A DNA stretch of 64,000 bases from Serinus canaria (Eukaryota > Chordata > Aves > Passeriformes > Fringillidae). Location of the stretch: positions 6,278,601-6,342,600 of the forward strand of contig NC_066326.1 in the NCBI RefSeq assembly GCF_022539315.1, given 5' to 3'. Positions 1-13,756 of the stretch are shown piece by piece (position 1 is the first letter of the stretch; every line of letters begins with the position of its first letter). A model generated the notes under the pieces. That model was not told the DNA's origin, ran no database searches, and saw only the letters and a program-made list of their open reading frames with translations. Both the position numbers and the translations under genes were made by a program.

Positions 1-1626
1 GCAGTGTCTGACTGAGCAGCAGAAATACAGGAGGGACACAAACAACAGAAAAAACCTCATGAGATCAGACCCTACTGATGGTTTTACTGAGTAGATGAAG
101 GACATGCAAAATCTAGAAAAATAAACCTTGCTGGGATGATTTTACATCATTATCTGTTGCTCTCACTTGTGGTGTCTGAGTTTGGTCTTGTGTTTATTCT
201 CAAGCAGATTGGAAGTGACAATGTCTGATAGCTGCAGTGCTGACAACTGGCCCCATCATTCAGGCTTTATCCAGTTTTTCTCTTGTCTTTATTGACCATT
301 CATGAATCAGGACTTATTCCTCAGAGAGACTGAGCTAAAGCTGCATCTCTGATAAAACTAGGAGTAATACTCAGAAATACAAGAATTTCAACAGGAAAAT
401 TAAACAGGCATCAGAGATGGTCTAAATACCTCATGCTAAATAATGCCCTATTTCAGATTCATCTTTAATAGCCTCTCTTAATCCCCTGTAATATATTTTT
501 AACATGTAACATTCCTGTCTGGAATATTTTCTTTCTTATTTCTCTGACTCTTCTCCAGGGGAGCAAAGATTTACATAACATTAGGTCAAAAGCCAGCTGA
601 GGATATACAACATGGAAATTTTGTAAAAGAGACCCATCCCCTGTCTGTGAAGGGGAACCAGGCTCTGAGCAGCTTTACAAAGGCACCAAAAGCCAGACAA
701 TTCCCAGAGGTTCTGCTTGATACCAACAGGGCCTGGCAGGAAATGTGAAAGCCCTGAATAGTTAACAGACCCATCACTGTGGTACATAAAGCAGAGAGTG
801 CCAGGGCAGTATAAAACCTCCCCAGAAGAATGATAAGGTGGTTCAAAATCACTGAAAAGTGATGATTTATAAGCTCACAGAAAGGGCAGGGCTGGTGCTA
901 AGTGTCCCAACATGGTTGAGTCACTTTTAATGTAGTAGCTGCACACCTACTACTCAGTAACAGGACACACCTTGTTATCCCCAATTCTCATCTCTCAGCA
1001 TAGATAAAAGTTTCTGTCTGAGATAATTTCTAACTTTTAAACATTGAATAATATACATTTTCTTGGAACTCCACCTTTCAGCAAAAGAACAATAACTTCA
1101 GCTTCTTTAATAGCCTTCATCATTCAGCAATCATGCCAAGAAGATTAATAGTAACAGCCATATTTTATTATTTTTATAGCAGGTTGCAGAGGAAATGCTT
1201 TTTGGTTTCCATGTCAGGTGAAGGTTGCTCTGACCACTACTTGTTCTAGGGCAACTTCTGTGCAACTGGTTCTGTAGGACAAGTTTAGAAAACATCATTA
1301 GTGAAGAAGGGAAAAAAAAACAACCCTAAAAATTCAGTGCACAAAAAAAGATCTGTGGTGCCCAAATAAAATCAATAGCACAGTATGAAACATAGTATAG
1401 GAAGTAAAATAGTTGATGTGCTGGCTGTTTGAGAAATGCTTCATTCTGACCTGAAGTTTCAACTAAAAAAATAACAAGTTTTGCACCTATTGTGCAATAT
1501 ATATAGGGTTAGGGTTATGTTTATATTTTAAATGAACTCCAACCTGACCACAAAGGGCCCATTTTTGGGTCCTGTTTTGAGGCAGTTTCTCACACTAAAT
1601 ATCTGTGAAAGCTTTTGGCTTGGATA
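1..1626. other. Non-coding, nothing recognised
   Basis: AT-rich unique-looking DNA with many stops in all frames. The only notable item is a telomere-like dimer (GGGTTA twice, 1506-1517), too short to be meaningful. Confidence 0.7.
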
Positions 1627-1793
1627 AAATCATTTAGGTGGACAAGACCCCTAAGATCATCAAGTCCAACCATTAAGCCAGCACTGCCAAGCCACCACTA
1701 AACCACATCACCTGGTGCCACATCTACATGTCTTTTAAATCCCTCCAGGCATGGTGACTCCATCACTTCCCTGGGCAGACTGCTGTGGTTTTT
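1627..1793 (-). mobile_element. CR1-type LINE fragment (3' end)
   Basis: The sequence contains the characteristic avian CR1 3'-region string AAGATCATCAAGTCCAACC. It is followed by the expected CACTGCCAAGCCACCACTAA, 'CACATCTACATGTCTTTTAAAT' (split here for length: CACATCTACATG + TCTTTTAAAT) and CACTTCCCTGGGCAGACTG segments. By established CR1 structure this order is the reverse complement of the element, so it is inserted on the minus strand with its 3' end at the left. It is 5'-truncated, as most CR1 copies are, and has no open frame. Several mismatches to the family pattern mark it as an old, inactive copy. Confidence 0.9.
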
Positions 1794-3815
1794 GTCTCAG
1801 TTTGCTCTGAAAATGTGTGGTTTTGCAGCCTGAGTCAACCTGGCTCCTCAGCTGAAGACAAGCTGCTTAATTCCTCTCCCAAAGCCATCAGGTGCTGATA
1901 AGAAAAGGGGCCACAGGAGATTGTCCTGAGTGCCCAATGAGCACCTGTTCTGCCCAGCCTGATCAATAGGCTTTGAATGGAACAGGAAAGAAGGGAGGTG
2001 GATGGAACTTCATCACTCTGAGGAAGTCAGGGACAAGGTGAGGACACGTGTGGCACTGCCAGCATCCCCATCATCTCAGCAGGCTGGTGAGTGGAGGCTG
2101 CTGCTTCTGCAGCCCTTCCTTTGTACCTGGTCAGCTTGAATTGTGTGGAGCTTAGTCTGGGATTAAACCAGGGAAGTTTGTGGTTCTCAGCTTTGGGTTG
2201 TGTTCCAAAAGCCATGCCTTCCCTTCTCAAGTATGGTTTGTGCCTCCTGCTAACTAGCATTGTTATAATGGACCCTGCTGGATCATAGGCAATATAAAAA
2301 CAATGTCATGGGTGTGCAAGAATGGAAATGATCCTTAAAATATGTTGGCATGAAGTGAGGATTGGAAGGGGATAGCAATTGTCTCTTTATGTGCAAGAGT
2401 TTTCCCCACCCAGAATCAGAATCCTGCTTTTTTTCAAAAATAAAGGCTCTCTTCTATCCAAAACACTTCAGAGTTATTTCATCTCCTGTTTAACTCCTGC
2501 CTAATAATTTCATCTTTCATTTCCTCCTATTGTTCACCCTGGCACGTATCCCATCTATTATAAGCCTCAGATATCAGAAAGCAATTTTTTTAGGGAGAGG
2601 AAAGTAAGAGTCAGCTGGTTTGAAGTAAGGTTTTTATAGCAGCACAAGTTCTGGAAGCATTGTGCAGAGACTGGTATTAAAGAAATTGCTCCATGGGAGG
2701 AAACTGGATTGAGGAGACAGAGGTTTCTGTAAGAGCTGTATTACTGTCAAAGCAATTGCTCCTGTTTAGGACTCTAATACAGAATGGTGTTTTGCAGGCA
2801 CTGAGCAGAGATATGAAGTTTTCACAGGCATGAATTAGTCACTAAATAAACACTCATGGGAGCTGGCCTTTTCTGAAAATCTCCAGCTAATTACTTTCCT
2901 GAAGCAGTTGGCTGCAAAGCAGCCTTTTAAGAAAATTAAAATGTCTGTAAATATGGCTTTTGCCCCTGTGTCTGTGCACATGTAGACACAAACTGCAGGG
3001 TCCATCAGCTGGCCTAGAGTACGTGTCTCACATCAGGGACTGGGCTCAGCTCGGGGGCTGTGCTGCTTCCACACCTTCCTTCTTTCTGCTGGCAGAGGCT
3101 GCTCTAAGACTTCATGTTCCTTTTGTCTCATGAAGGTGGGTCAGACTGCCAGAAATATCAGCAAAGCCTGGGCTAGAAGTCCTGTCTGAGAGTGCTGGGT
3201 GGAGCCTTGCAGCTCTGTTAATGAGCCCATCTGCATCCCTTTCCCTTCCTACACCCTGACCAGAGCACTTCACTATGGGGATGCACAAAGGTGTGTGAGT
3301 GCTCTTTGGCCATTTAGGCAGGGCAGGTTTATGGGGCTTTCTGGACACATAACACTGATCCTTCTGGCAAATCCATAGAGGAAGTGGGTGAAGGAAGAGA
3401 AATGCAAATATTGGAGTTTTGTTTGCACTGGTGGTCCTCGTTCAGTTAAGAAACAAAATTTTTGTTTTGTTTTGCATGTGAGGGATGGGATAGTGCATCA
3501 CAAAATTGTTCAAGGAGTCCCAAATAATGAGAGATTCTGCAGATTAGATTAGGAAGAGCTGCTAGGTTTAGAAAGGGAATAAGGACAATAAGGATTAGCA
3601 TTGGGTCTACCAGGTCAGTCCAAGATCCAGCTCATTTGAATGTGGGATATCAGTGCCAGAGGTAAAGATGAAGGTATCAGAAAAAGATGGAAGGTGCCTC
3701 AGAAAGGGTTAGGAAATAAACAACCCATCATGTGTGTTTGCCAGTAGCTAGTTCACAACACAAATCTTTCTCTCATCTGTCTAAAATATTGACAATGAAT
3801 TGAACCCTGTTGCTT

Positions 3816-3863
3816 GGTTTAAATGTATAAATGGTTTAAATGTATAAATGGTTTAAATGTATA
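3816..3863. repeat. 17-bp tandem repeat, about 2.8 copies
   Basis: The unit GGTTTAAATGTATAAAT occurs exactly at 3816-3832 and 3833-3849, with a partial third copy to 3863. The copies are identical, so it is likely young or variable in length. Confidence 0.95.
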
Positions 3864-6800
3864 TTTTCATACAGAACTACCAAGGGGGTAAATGTTCTCT
3901 TCTCCCTGAAGGATTATTAGGGCTAATAACAAAGGAGGTGTGACAGCTCTGTTTTGCACCAGTTTTTGAACCTCTTTGAGGGAGACAGAAATAAGTTTTC
4001 TTGTGACACAGGCTGTGGCAACTTGCAGATTGATGGTTCATTGTGGTAATGCACTGTGTGTTATTAATGACTTCCATTTCCAGCAGCTCCCTAGGACTTG
4101 CACTCACTGCAGTGTTCAGGTTCAAGATCTCTTGAATCCTCCAGCACTTCCAGTGACTCTGGTGTGCTAAAGATTAGTGTGCTAGGGCATAGGCCTGGCC
4201 CTACAGATGTCAGTTTTTAAATACCATACTGTTCTGGATTAATTACTGTTCAATTGTAGCTGTGTTTTGGATTTGATGAACAGTTCTGATGATAACCAGG
4301 TTCTCACCCTTTATGGAAAGGCAGCACCACGTAAATGGCAGCAGTTCAGTAACTGTGTTGTTTCTATGTCAGTACTAGTTTCCTACAAACCTAAAAATGA
4401 AATTATATGGCTGCTGTCTTAGGAGTGTAACCATTGAACAGCTATTGCTGAGAGGTCATTCCAAAATACATAAATAAGGAAAGGAATTCCATATGGTCCA
4501 GAAAAACAAATAATTGCCACGTGGTCTTTCTGAAGAGGCAGAAAGAGTGTGTTTGCTTTTTTTCTTGCAATATAAAGACAGAGAAGTACCTGGTGAGAGG
4601 AGCAAGAATTGGTGGATTATCCCAAACTGGGGCTTCCTAAAGGTGCTTGGGGTCAGAGAATATATGAATATGCTGGTCTGAAAGTTCACTGAAGCTGTTA
4701 AATGCCTCTAAATGTTAGTGGGAAGAAGTCACTGCTAAACGTGCAAAGACCCAGAAAGGTGACTGGAAGTCAGTATTTTCCTTAAATTCTTCTGTTAGTA
4801 GTCTGTTATAAAGAAGTGGCTGGTATGAGGCAGCAAAGAGCTAAAAGCTACAACAAAAACTCTAGACAGATTAAACATTAAATTATTCTGACACTCATTA
4901 TATTAAACAGTTAATTATTTACTAGTAGTACCAGGGAGAGCACATGAATTCTCTAGATTGGAACAAATGCAGTGATGCAGTCCAGGCTATTTTTAAGAGC
5001 AGAGCTTTGGACACAGTGTGCTGAATCTGCTGTGTCCCGTCACTGTGTGCATCATTTCAAGCTTTTATAAACAGCCATGTTTTTTCAGGAGTCAGATTTT
5101 AGGCAAGCACTCGGGCAGCACCACGGAGGAGTGACATAGCAGTGTCATAAACATTCACAGAGATCCAAGCAGGGCCTTGAGATGGCTAAATGTTTGGGAA
5201 AACAGATTATCTGGGGAGGATGGGTTGTTATGGGACTTGGAAGGCTGCACTGGCTGTGCCAGCAATGTGTAGAAAGCAAATTCTCTCCAGCTTCCAAATT
5301 CCCGGAATCCTTCTGAGGTCTGTGCCATTCAAAATAGCAGCAGTTTGGTGGAGGACTCTTTCAGCAAAGGACTCTTTTAGTATTTCTTCTGCTCCTTGCA
5401 TGAAGGTACTAACAGCAGAGGAAACAGCTGTGAACATCAGGAGGCAGCTGTACAAGGCAGGGTGCCACTTTCTCCTCCTCTGTCCCAAGCAGGCTGTGTG
5501 GAGATGAGTGCAACTTCCAAGTGCATGGACTTCCTCTCTCCTGCAAGGCTGCTGCAGTCGAGTTGTGCATGCAGGAGTGATGGCATGAAAGTCTTGTCAG
5601 AGTTGTAGAGGCAGTGATTTTAATGTGCAGAGTGTTCTAGTGTATGTAACTCTGCTTTTTAGGTAGGGTTACGTACACTAGAGGTGCTGCTGCACCCCCT
5701 GCGTAACAGCAGTGCAGCTCAGAACCATTTCCTTGGAAACACTTCAGGACTGAAAAAGCAGCAGCTGCCTGTTGCTTTCCTGGTGTAGAAGGGGGTTTGG
5801 GTATTTGGGAAGTATGGTGGTGGTTTAGGTTCCTTGGTTTTTTTATCCTAAATGTGAGTTCAGGAGCTGACCTGCAATACAATACAAAGATGAGCAGTAA
5901 GGAACTAGTGCAACTGATGTGGGACCCTGTACACTATAGTGACCTGCTTTTTTGGGAACTGCTGTGGATCCTTGGAGGAGAGGAGCTGGTGTGTCCTGTA
6001 GGGAGGCAGAGCATCAAAACAGGGAAGAGTATTTTGTGTATGAATGGGACATAACCACCCCATGACTTCTAGGCAGGCTGCAAATCCTTTACAGCTGGGA
6101 TGGACTATTGGTTGTTTGAATGGAGTGGACCCTTATCCCTACTTGAATTAGAGAGACAAATTGGATATGAGTGACATCAGAAAATGTGTTATCTAACTGA
6201 CCTTCAAATAATATTATTTAACAGCAGTGACAAAAGCACTGACAAACCTTTTGGGAAAAACCCCCTAAAACGTAAGCAGTAACCATATTACTTAAACACA
6301 GAAGGGAAATGCAGAACTGATGTTCAGAGTCTGTTCCCTGTGCTGTACACCCGTCCAACTGATGCAATTCCCATGGATCTCTTGGCAGTACTTGTCACAT
6401 CCTACCCCAAGGGAGTTGACCCTTGCTTCACTGAGAGGGGAAAAAAAGTCCCTTCCAGATTCAACAGCGCAGTTCCAGTTTGACCACGTCCTTTTAGTGA
6501 CTTGCTGAGCTCTTACACATTTACTTACCCAATCCCTGCGTAATGAAAATTGGCAAACCTCTTTGGAGAGAGCCCATGACTCTGCACTTACTGAGCAGCA
6601 TCAGACTGCTGAGCAGTGCCTCTTCTTTTGACAGCTCACATGATGCTGTGACTTATTTCCATGTGCTGGAGCAAGGAGAGATCTAAGGCAAGAGTCCCAA
6701 ATGGAACAGGGAGAAGCTGCTACCTGTTGCCATGAAAAAGCCATCCCAAACAATTTGTCTGGGATTAGAAAGGTCACACTGTGCAGTAAGAGGAGTCATC

Positions 6801-6938
6801 ACTGACAGCAGTTCTTTCCTACCAGTGTGAAGGAAGAGAAGATTTGCTCTTGAAGCCTGTGTCATCACTAGTAAGGGATTGGTTGGTGCAAGTAGGGTTT
6901 ACAGCTCTTGTCTTAGAAAATGTAAAGGTCAAAACTAT

Positions 6939-6960
6939 GGGGAGAGAGAGAGAGTGAGAG
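6939..6960. repeat. Short GA-rich repeat
   Basis: GGGGAGAGAGAGAGAGTGAG, a short purine dinucleotide run. Confidence 0.8.
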
Positions 6961-7565
6961 ATTGTTGTTGCTATGTCGTTCTGTTGGGAATACTGATGAT
7001 AATGGAGTAAGGAGAAAGAAAAAAATATCTGGAATTTAACTCTGCATATGAGCACAGCAATCAGAACTTTAAAAAAATTTCTTGGTATTTTTCCCAGACA
7101 AATGTTAAGGAGAACTTAAAGTGAAAACAACTGAAATTCGGTGTAACTAAAATTTCTTTTGTGTACTTCTCCTCAAATAGAGCATTGCACAATGTCACTG
7201 GGCCCTGCCTCTATCTTCTTTCTAATGACTTTGTAAGCATACAGTAATGTGAAACACCTCTACAAAAGTCAAAATGTGAATGCTGTGCACCCTGTCATGG
7301 TTTTGTTTCTACACAAGGAAATAGGAGCTTATACTGAGAGCTTTGCTACTCCCCTCAGTCCTAAGCAGGTTTCCTTTCAGCTGACATCTCTTGATGCTGC
7401 TTGATGAAACACATCAAGTGCATTGGCAGAAAAACTTTTGCTGAAGTACTTCAGATATGGAGAGGGAAATGCATAATGTGGTAGGCTCAGAGCACCTGAG
7501 GAGGCTGGCTTAGTTTTAGGAGCCACCCAAATGTTTGCACCTCCTAGGGATTTAAAAAATGTGTT

Positions 7566-7587
7566 CTTTCCATGGTGCCATGGAAAG
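7566..7587. repeat. Near-perfect 22-bp palindrome
   Basis: CTTTCCATGG and CCATGGAAAG flank a central TG, so 10 bp on each side are exactly inverted. No motif of known function is recognised. Confidence 0.85.
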
Positions 7588-8641
7588 TGTGGCAGCATTT
7601 CAGGGGGATCCAGCTGAAGGAGGAGTCCTCAGGACTGGGGTCACTGAGGGTGTGGCAGTGGGATCTGGGCTGCCCCAGTGGAGCTGTGGGTGCAGGGGGG
7701 CTGGTTCATCACAGGGTGCCAAATGACAAAAGGGGTCTTGCAGCCTCCAGCAAAAGGAGCATGAGGACAGGAGAGTGATGGAGTAGTGAGGCAGAAAAGG
7801 GAAAACACAGAAGGCCCACAAGAAAAGCAAGTGAGGTATTTTCTGTATGTGGTAATTGGCAACAGCCCTTTTGAGACTGAACAAATCCAAATACTGAGCG
7901 TGACAGAGGTTTTGAGATCTCTCTCGTCTTAAATAAAAAATTAACAGTTTTATTTTTTCTTTAAATGAAAACCTCTATTATAAAAACAGATTTTGCTTGC
8001 CCTGCCTCTGGGATAACTGCTGATATACTAAACCTGGGACAAAGCAAAGGACTTGCATTTCATTTAAAAAGTGCTGGATGGGAGATGAGCATAACAGAAC
8101 CCAGGTTTGCTCAAAACCCAGAGCACTCAAAAATGCAGTATGTCCTCTGCTTGCCTATCCTCCCTGTTTTGTTATTCATCCACAGCTCTATATTCCCTAC
8201 AGGTTTCATTTTGCCAAATTTAAAAGCTTTGGCATTGCAAGACTGCCAATGATGCACTAGGACTCTAAAATGAATCGTTGTTTTTCAGCTGCTCTGAAAA
8301 GACCATAAACTAAATTTGACTCTTTCTCCATATATTAAGCTCAGCTGCTGCTTCCCTTTCTGATCTAATCTGCAATAGGTGGTTGTCATATCCTGAATAC
8401 TTCTCCACCTGGACCTCTGTGGTTTCCATAAAAAGTCAGGCTTTCTTACAGGAGAAATGCAATATGCACATAAATCCAGCATAGCAATTTTTACAGAAGG
8501 CTGAATCATTTATTAGCAGTCCCATGAAAAAGCCTGAGTGGTTGCAGCAATGTTCCCTCGGAGATCAAGCACCAAAAACTTTGCACTTCCTGGAATAAAC
8601 ACCAACACCACAGCTTAAATGTGAATATATCTCTGCAGCTG

Positions 8642-8658
8642 CTGCAGTGTCACTGCAG
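8642..8658. repeat. Short palindrome (8 bp + 1 + 8 bp)
   Basis: CTGCAGTG, T, CACTGCAG. Perfect but short. It sits in a CTGCAG-rich stretch, so chance is plausible. Confidence 0.7.
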
Positions 8659-9371
8659 TGAAGAACAAGCAGTGTTACTGATTCAGCTGAAATGCTTCTT
8701 GCAGAGCAAGCATCAAAGCAAGGCTGTTTTATCAGTTTACATACTTTGAGCAGAGAGTTTATTTCTTGTGTAATCCTCCCTGTGGCTGAACAGAACCCTT
8801 GCAGAAATGTCTGCTTCCTGCTTTGTAAATGTCATTTCTGCTCCCTTCCCTCTGTTTTTGGGCTGACTTCTGGGAGTTCTTTGTATGTGCTGTTCCATAA
8901 TCTGAGAGAGATCTGTTTTATGAAGAAAACATGGATTTGGGTTTTTGAAGGATTCCTGGCTTTGGACAGAACTGGCTGATTTGCTTTGAGATCAGCTTCA
9001 TCTCACTGTGAAAGTGAGCTGAAACAAACAGGCTGGAACAAGGGGTGATTTTTTCCATGTGCAGGGATCACACCAGGACTGAAAGCTACTGTGTGCTGCT
9101 CAGCTGCAGGTCTGCAGCACTGCACTTGAGCCATCTGTTCCTCAGGCCCTGTGGCTGTGAGAGTGCCTTGGTAAAATCCATGAGCTGTGAGCCATGTGAG
9201 ATGGGCTGTTTTCTACCAGCCACAGCTGACTTTAATGCAGGGCTCCTGCAGCACCATGCCCTTGGAGAACTCTCTCCTCTTGCTTTTGTGCTCTCCTCTT
9301 GGTATTGAGATGTACATCTTACAAAGAAAACTTAAACTTTGAGCCAATAGTGAGGGCTGTAAAAAGCAGCC

Positions 9372-9395
9372 TTTTTTTTTTTTTTTTTTTTTTTT
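9372..9395. repeat. Poly-T tract, 24 nt
   Basis: Pure T run after GCAGCC. The following GAGACAG superficially recalls an Alu end but the similarity stops at once. Confidence 0.97.
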
Positions 9396-9782
9396 GAGAC
9401 AGTTTGTTCCTGAGCACAGGAAGGTGTAAAATTGCTGATAATGAGTTCATTCATAGCTGATGCCAGAATTTACTGTCTTCTGTCAGGCAATCCTTAGTGA
9501 AAAGGAGCAGTGATTGAGTAAAGCAGGGAGCTGTCAGTTCTCTTTCAGTTCAGTGGATTTTTTTTTCCTAGAAGTTAGTTATCTTCAACCATTTCCATTA
9601 GAAGACTATTCAGTCTTTATCAATGTTGGACTCTGTTATTTTTAGTAATTAACTATGCTTCTCCAGTGCCATTTCTCTCTTGTGGTTTCTACTGACCAAA
9701 TGCCAAAGATTATTTTCTGAGCTCTTGTTGATATTTCAGCTGTATTGTTACTGAGACATTCTGAGAATTATTTTCTAAATAC

Positions 9783-9838
9783 ATTTCCCAATTTCACACC
9801 AACAATATTTATTTATTTCCCAATTTCACACTAACAAT
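9783..9838. repeat. Direct repeat of a 24-bp segment, period 32
   Basis: 9783-9806 and 9815-9838 both begin ATTTCCCAATTTCACAC and end AACAAT, with one mismatch. The 8-bp spacer is AT-only. Probably a small local duplication. Confidence 0.92.
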
Positions 9839-12800
9839 TTACTTCTTGAGATGTAAGAAGGTATGTTAGTCCAAAAAAGAAAATATCCCAAGACTGAAAT
9901 ACGATCCCTGGAACTAAATAACTGTGCTACTTTTATGCTTATAGTTTAAATAAGATGAAGTTATGGACAAGTGACAGGATGTCTCTTGTTTCAGCTCATT
10001 TTGTGGGTTTTTTTTTTTTTTTTGCTTGCAACATAGAAAGACAAAGATTAATTTTGTTGAAGAGTTTCCTATTTGATGTTCTTAACATACTTGATGAAAA
10101 ACAAATGATCCTAGAGAATGGGTTTTGGTGTTAATTCCATTTTCCTGTCTTTGGTTCTACCCAATGTCTCTGGAACATCAGGAGATATGTCATGACTGCA
10201 GGAAGGACATTTCATGGCTCTTTCTGGTTGCAGTCATGTCCAGGCATCCAAACAATATTACAGGACATGCAGGATCACAGATTATTTGCAACAAGAGCAC
10301 ATTAACCCAAACATTGGTTTTTGTTACCACTTTTAATCTTTGTGGGCATTTTTTGGGTGTGACCTTGACTATAAAATGATGCTAATTCATCCCCCCTCTG
10401 GTTTTTGGCTTTCCTCCTGAGGCTTGCGCTGGGAGACATCATGACATTGGCTGAGACTAAGAAAGGGCAGAGGTTGTAAGGAAGTGGCTCTGTAAGTCAG
10501 TCTCTTACCAAGGTCCTGTGTCCTCTCTCCACAAGGTATCAGCTAAAGTTTCATGGAAGCAGGAAGCAGCTTGTGAAATGCATAACCCTGACTCTAAATG
10601 CTGCTGCTTTTCTATTCACCTAGACCTGTTGGGAAAGAGAGCCTGGTTGACTCAGGGCAAAATCATTCCACACTCTCATTCTGGTAGTCTCCTTGCTGCC
10701 TAGAAGAGCCCTGGATAAGCTGTGAGAGAAATGCCACTCGTTGTGGCTGTCCCTATGTCTTGTCCCCTCTATCCTTCTACCATTGGTTTGAGATTGATAA
10801 AGAATTTTTCTTCAAGGCAGATATCCCAAATAAAGATTTTTCAGCCAGAGCCAAAAAAGATTAGTCTTTCCAACCAAGCTAATGTTCTTGCTGCCCCAGA
10901 TTTGCTGTTGCAGTTCTGTTGTTTACCATTCTGCCTTTGGGATGACAAATGGAAATTTATCAGTGAAATTGTAATGCCTACTTTAAATTGTGCCATGTCG
11001 ATTTGGCAAGCACAATGTATGTAACTCTACCCAGGACTATACTTGATGGGATACAATCTAGGAATTCAATGTTTAGACACCATAATATGCTGGCTCCCTT
11101 GTTCTTACCCCTTTTTTATCTAACAGGAGCTTTAGAAGACAACTCTTAAAAAAAATATCTGTAGCTCTTAGAGTTACTGAGATAAAAGGGTTAGAAGAGT
11201 TCTTAGATTTAAAAGTTGTAGCATTCTTGGCTGCTGTGAGGTGTCTGAAGCTGGATGCTGCTCTTGTTCTCTCCTTTTCAGTGAGTTGCATTAGAAGTAG
11301 AGGAGAACAGCCAGCCACTGGGGGAGAGGGAAATCTGCTGTCACTCCAGCAAACTCTGAGAAACTCTGGGTCCTCCTACGAGCTCTTACTGGGTCCCTGA
11401 AGTTGGTTTATACTTCTAAACAGACATATCCAGCTATGTTGCAAGAAGTGAATGGTTCTTCACCCTTAACATCTGCACAGATAAGGACTGTTTGCTACCA
11501 GAAAACCTGTTTTTCCAAGTAGTGAAGTGAAGCCAACTGGATTGGTGATAAGGGCTGGCTTTTCCTAGACAGGATTCATCCCAGGAGAGCATGGTGCAAA
11601 GTAGTCAACACCTCTAACACTGCTGCAGCAGAATAACCCTTCATCTGGGGTGCTTCCTGGCCTGTGAGTACTACAGAGATTTTTTTGGAGCCTCTAGAGA
11701 TGGGTTTTTAGATGGAGTCATTAGATGTGGTGCAAGTAATTTAATGGTAAAAGTTTAGAAGCGTGTGTGCATGCTATACTCTGGTTGAAGAAGGGATACG
11801 ATCCTTATTATTGCACAGGGAGTTGAAATCCTCCTAAATGTGCCTTGCATATGTTTTTAAGAGAATTAAACTGCAGGGCTGGATTATCCCATGGAGAATA
11901 CAACTCTGCTCAGAAAACAAATCGGGGTGTAATGTTACACACACTGTAGGTCTTGAGTATGTGGAGTTTGTGCCTCTCGTGACAAGCCTGTTCAGTTATG
12001 GGCAGCTTTCTGAATAAATCTCATTATGTGTGCCACCAGAGCCACATGCTTCTGTGGTTACATTTTCTGGGTTGTGCTGACATAAATTTAAGCAGGATTT
12101 GTCTGTGTAAAAAGAAAATGTGTTTGTATCTAATCAAATTCCACCTTGTTTTATACTCCTGTTCAGCTCCAGTGATTCCTGCAAAGATATGACTAACATC
12201 AGCTTTGGCTTTGCTGCATAGTTTTGCAGGAAGTTTCAGCAGAGCAAGAATCTGCCATTACTCAATGCAGAATTTCTGTCACTGGTAAAAATTGTTACAC
12301 TCATGAAGGAAAAGGCTTCAGTTAGAAGCTGGTTGTGTTTCTGTTGGTTTTATGTTTTCCGTGATGTTCAGAGCAACGCAGTTCACAGAATTAACTGTCC
12401 CCCTCTAATGGAATGTGAGTGTGAAGCTGCTGAAAGCAACTGAAGGACCAGGAGAGCTGGGAAATCTGCAGCCTATTGGCTGCACTAACAATGCTGAGAA
12501 ACATCTGCCCTGCCAGTCTCTCAGTTCTGCTGGTTCCACTTCATTATTTAGAGCAGAGAGCACACTTGAGTCTGGCTTTTTTCTTCCTTGGAGTGTGGAT
12601 GCAGTAACATTTTTCCTGATGATTTGTACAGATAAGGTAGTGATTCCAAGTGTGTCTCATGATGCAAGAATTGCTTTTGGAGACTTTCAGATAATTAAGT
12701 GAAGAACACAAAATTGTCTTGCTAATTCATCAATCAGTGTAAAATGCTGCCTGTGATTAACATCTCCATTAAAAGTACTCTCTTGAACTGCTCAAAAAAA

Positions 12801-13185
12801 TGTGACATATTGGTACATTAAAAAGAAAGTACTGAGCAGTGCAATGTAGTGCCACTGTCAGTTTGCAGGTTTGATAATTACAGTGCAGATCAGGCTGGGT
12901 ATCATGCTGGACACCAGAACTACTCTTTTTTTCTGTTAAGAAGCAAGCATATAGAAAACAGTACATTTTTTCTGGTTATAACAACTTCTATATTTATGGC
13001 CTTTGTGCAATGGAAACTAAAGCTGTTTGTCAGACTGAATGAAGAATAATGAAATGCATAAATCTGAGAATGGCATGACATTCTATAATAATTTATTAAA
13101 TATTTCCAATAAGCCATATACAGATGCATAACATCCATTAGAGGGCAGGAGCTCAGGGCTTTCATTCCCTGGCTAGGCAGAAGTC

Positions 13186-13202
13186 TTTTTTTTTTTTTTT
13201 TT
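13186..13202. repeat. Poly-T tract, 17 nt
   Basis: Pure T homopolymer with no associated element seen. Confidence 0.95.
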
Positions 13203-13756
13203 GCTTGGAATAAATATTTTGAATTTTCCATTGTGTTATTTCCTCTAGGGGTGGCTTTCTTCCCTGATGCTACTGTTGTAAAGACCACTCAGTGTCAATC
13301 TGTAGAGTTAATTAAGGAACAAAACTACTACAGAAGACAGGAGTCAGACAAGAGTTTATATGTTGTAAATCTGAAGCACCTGCACCAAGTAGGGCTCTTC
13401 AGACAATAAAATGTGCTGAAGTGTCATCAGTCACACAGCTTTGCACATCTCCCAGAATGGCACTTGGAGGTCAGCCTGTATTGCTCTGGGGAAGCATTGA
13501 CCTGACCAGGTTACAAATACAACCCGCTCACAGTGAGCCATGTGACAAGAAACATGGCCATGGCTAGAAATGACAGCATAAAAATGAAAATTTTTGTACT
13601 CAATTGCTCTGATTTCATCTTTGAGAGGAATCAGCTGCTGATTCTTGCCAGTGTGCTCTCCTGCTTTTCTTCAGAGCAGCAGCTGTCTTGTGTTGATGTG
13701 CTCTAGTTGGAGGATGTGACTAGTCATTATTTTCTAGAGTGTGGGATGGGGAAGCC

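Larger units (their letters stand above)
1794..9371. other. Non-coding stretch
   Basis: No gene or interspersed repeat recognised beyond the 17-bp tandem repeat at 3816, the GA run at 6939 and the palindromes at 7566 and 8642. Open frames are all under about 105 codons and lack splice support. Confidence 0.65.

Noticed and set aside
1506..1517. Interstitial telomere-like GGGTTA dimer
   Set aside because: Two units occur by chance often enough; no longer array or degenerate extension is present.
6529..6645. Minus-strand segment ending in a strong donor (TTGG|GTAAGTAA) with an open frame
   Set aside because: No acceptable acceptor exists in the open frame: the good acceptor upstream leads into stops in all frames, and the in-frame AGs lack a pyrimidine tract.
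9372..9410. Poly-T followed by GAGACAG, like the end of an inverted Alu
   Set aside because: The similarity ends after seven bases and all interspersed repeats here are CR1, so this is coincidence.
11073..11318. Minus-strand frame ending near a GTAAGAAC donor
   Set aside because: No convincing acceptor and a low-complexity Lys/Leu-rich peptide; probably chance.
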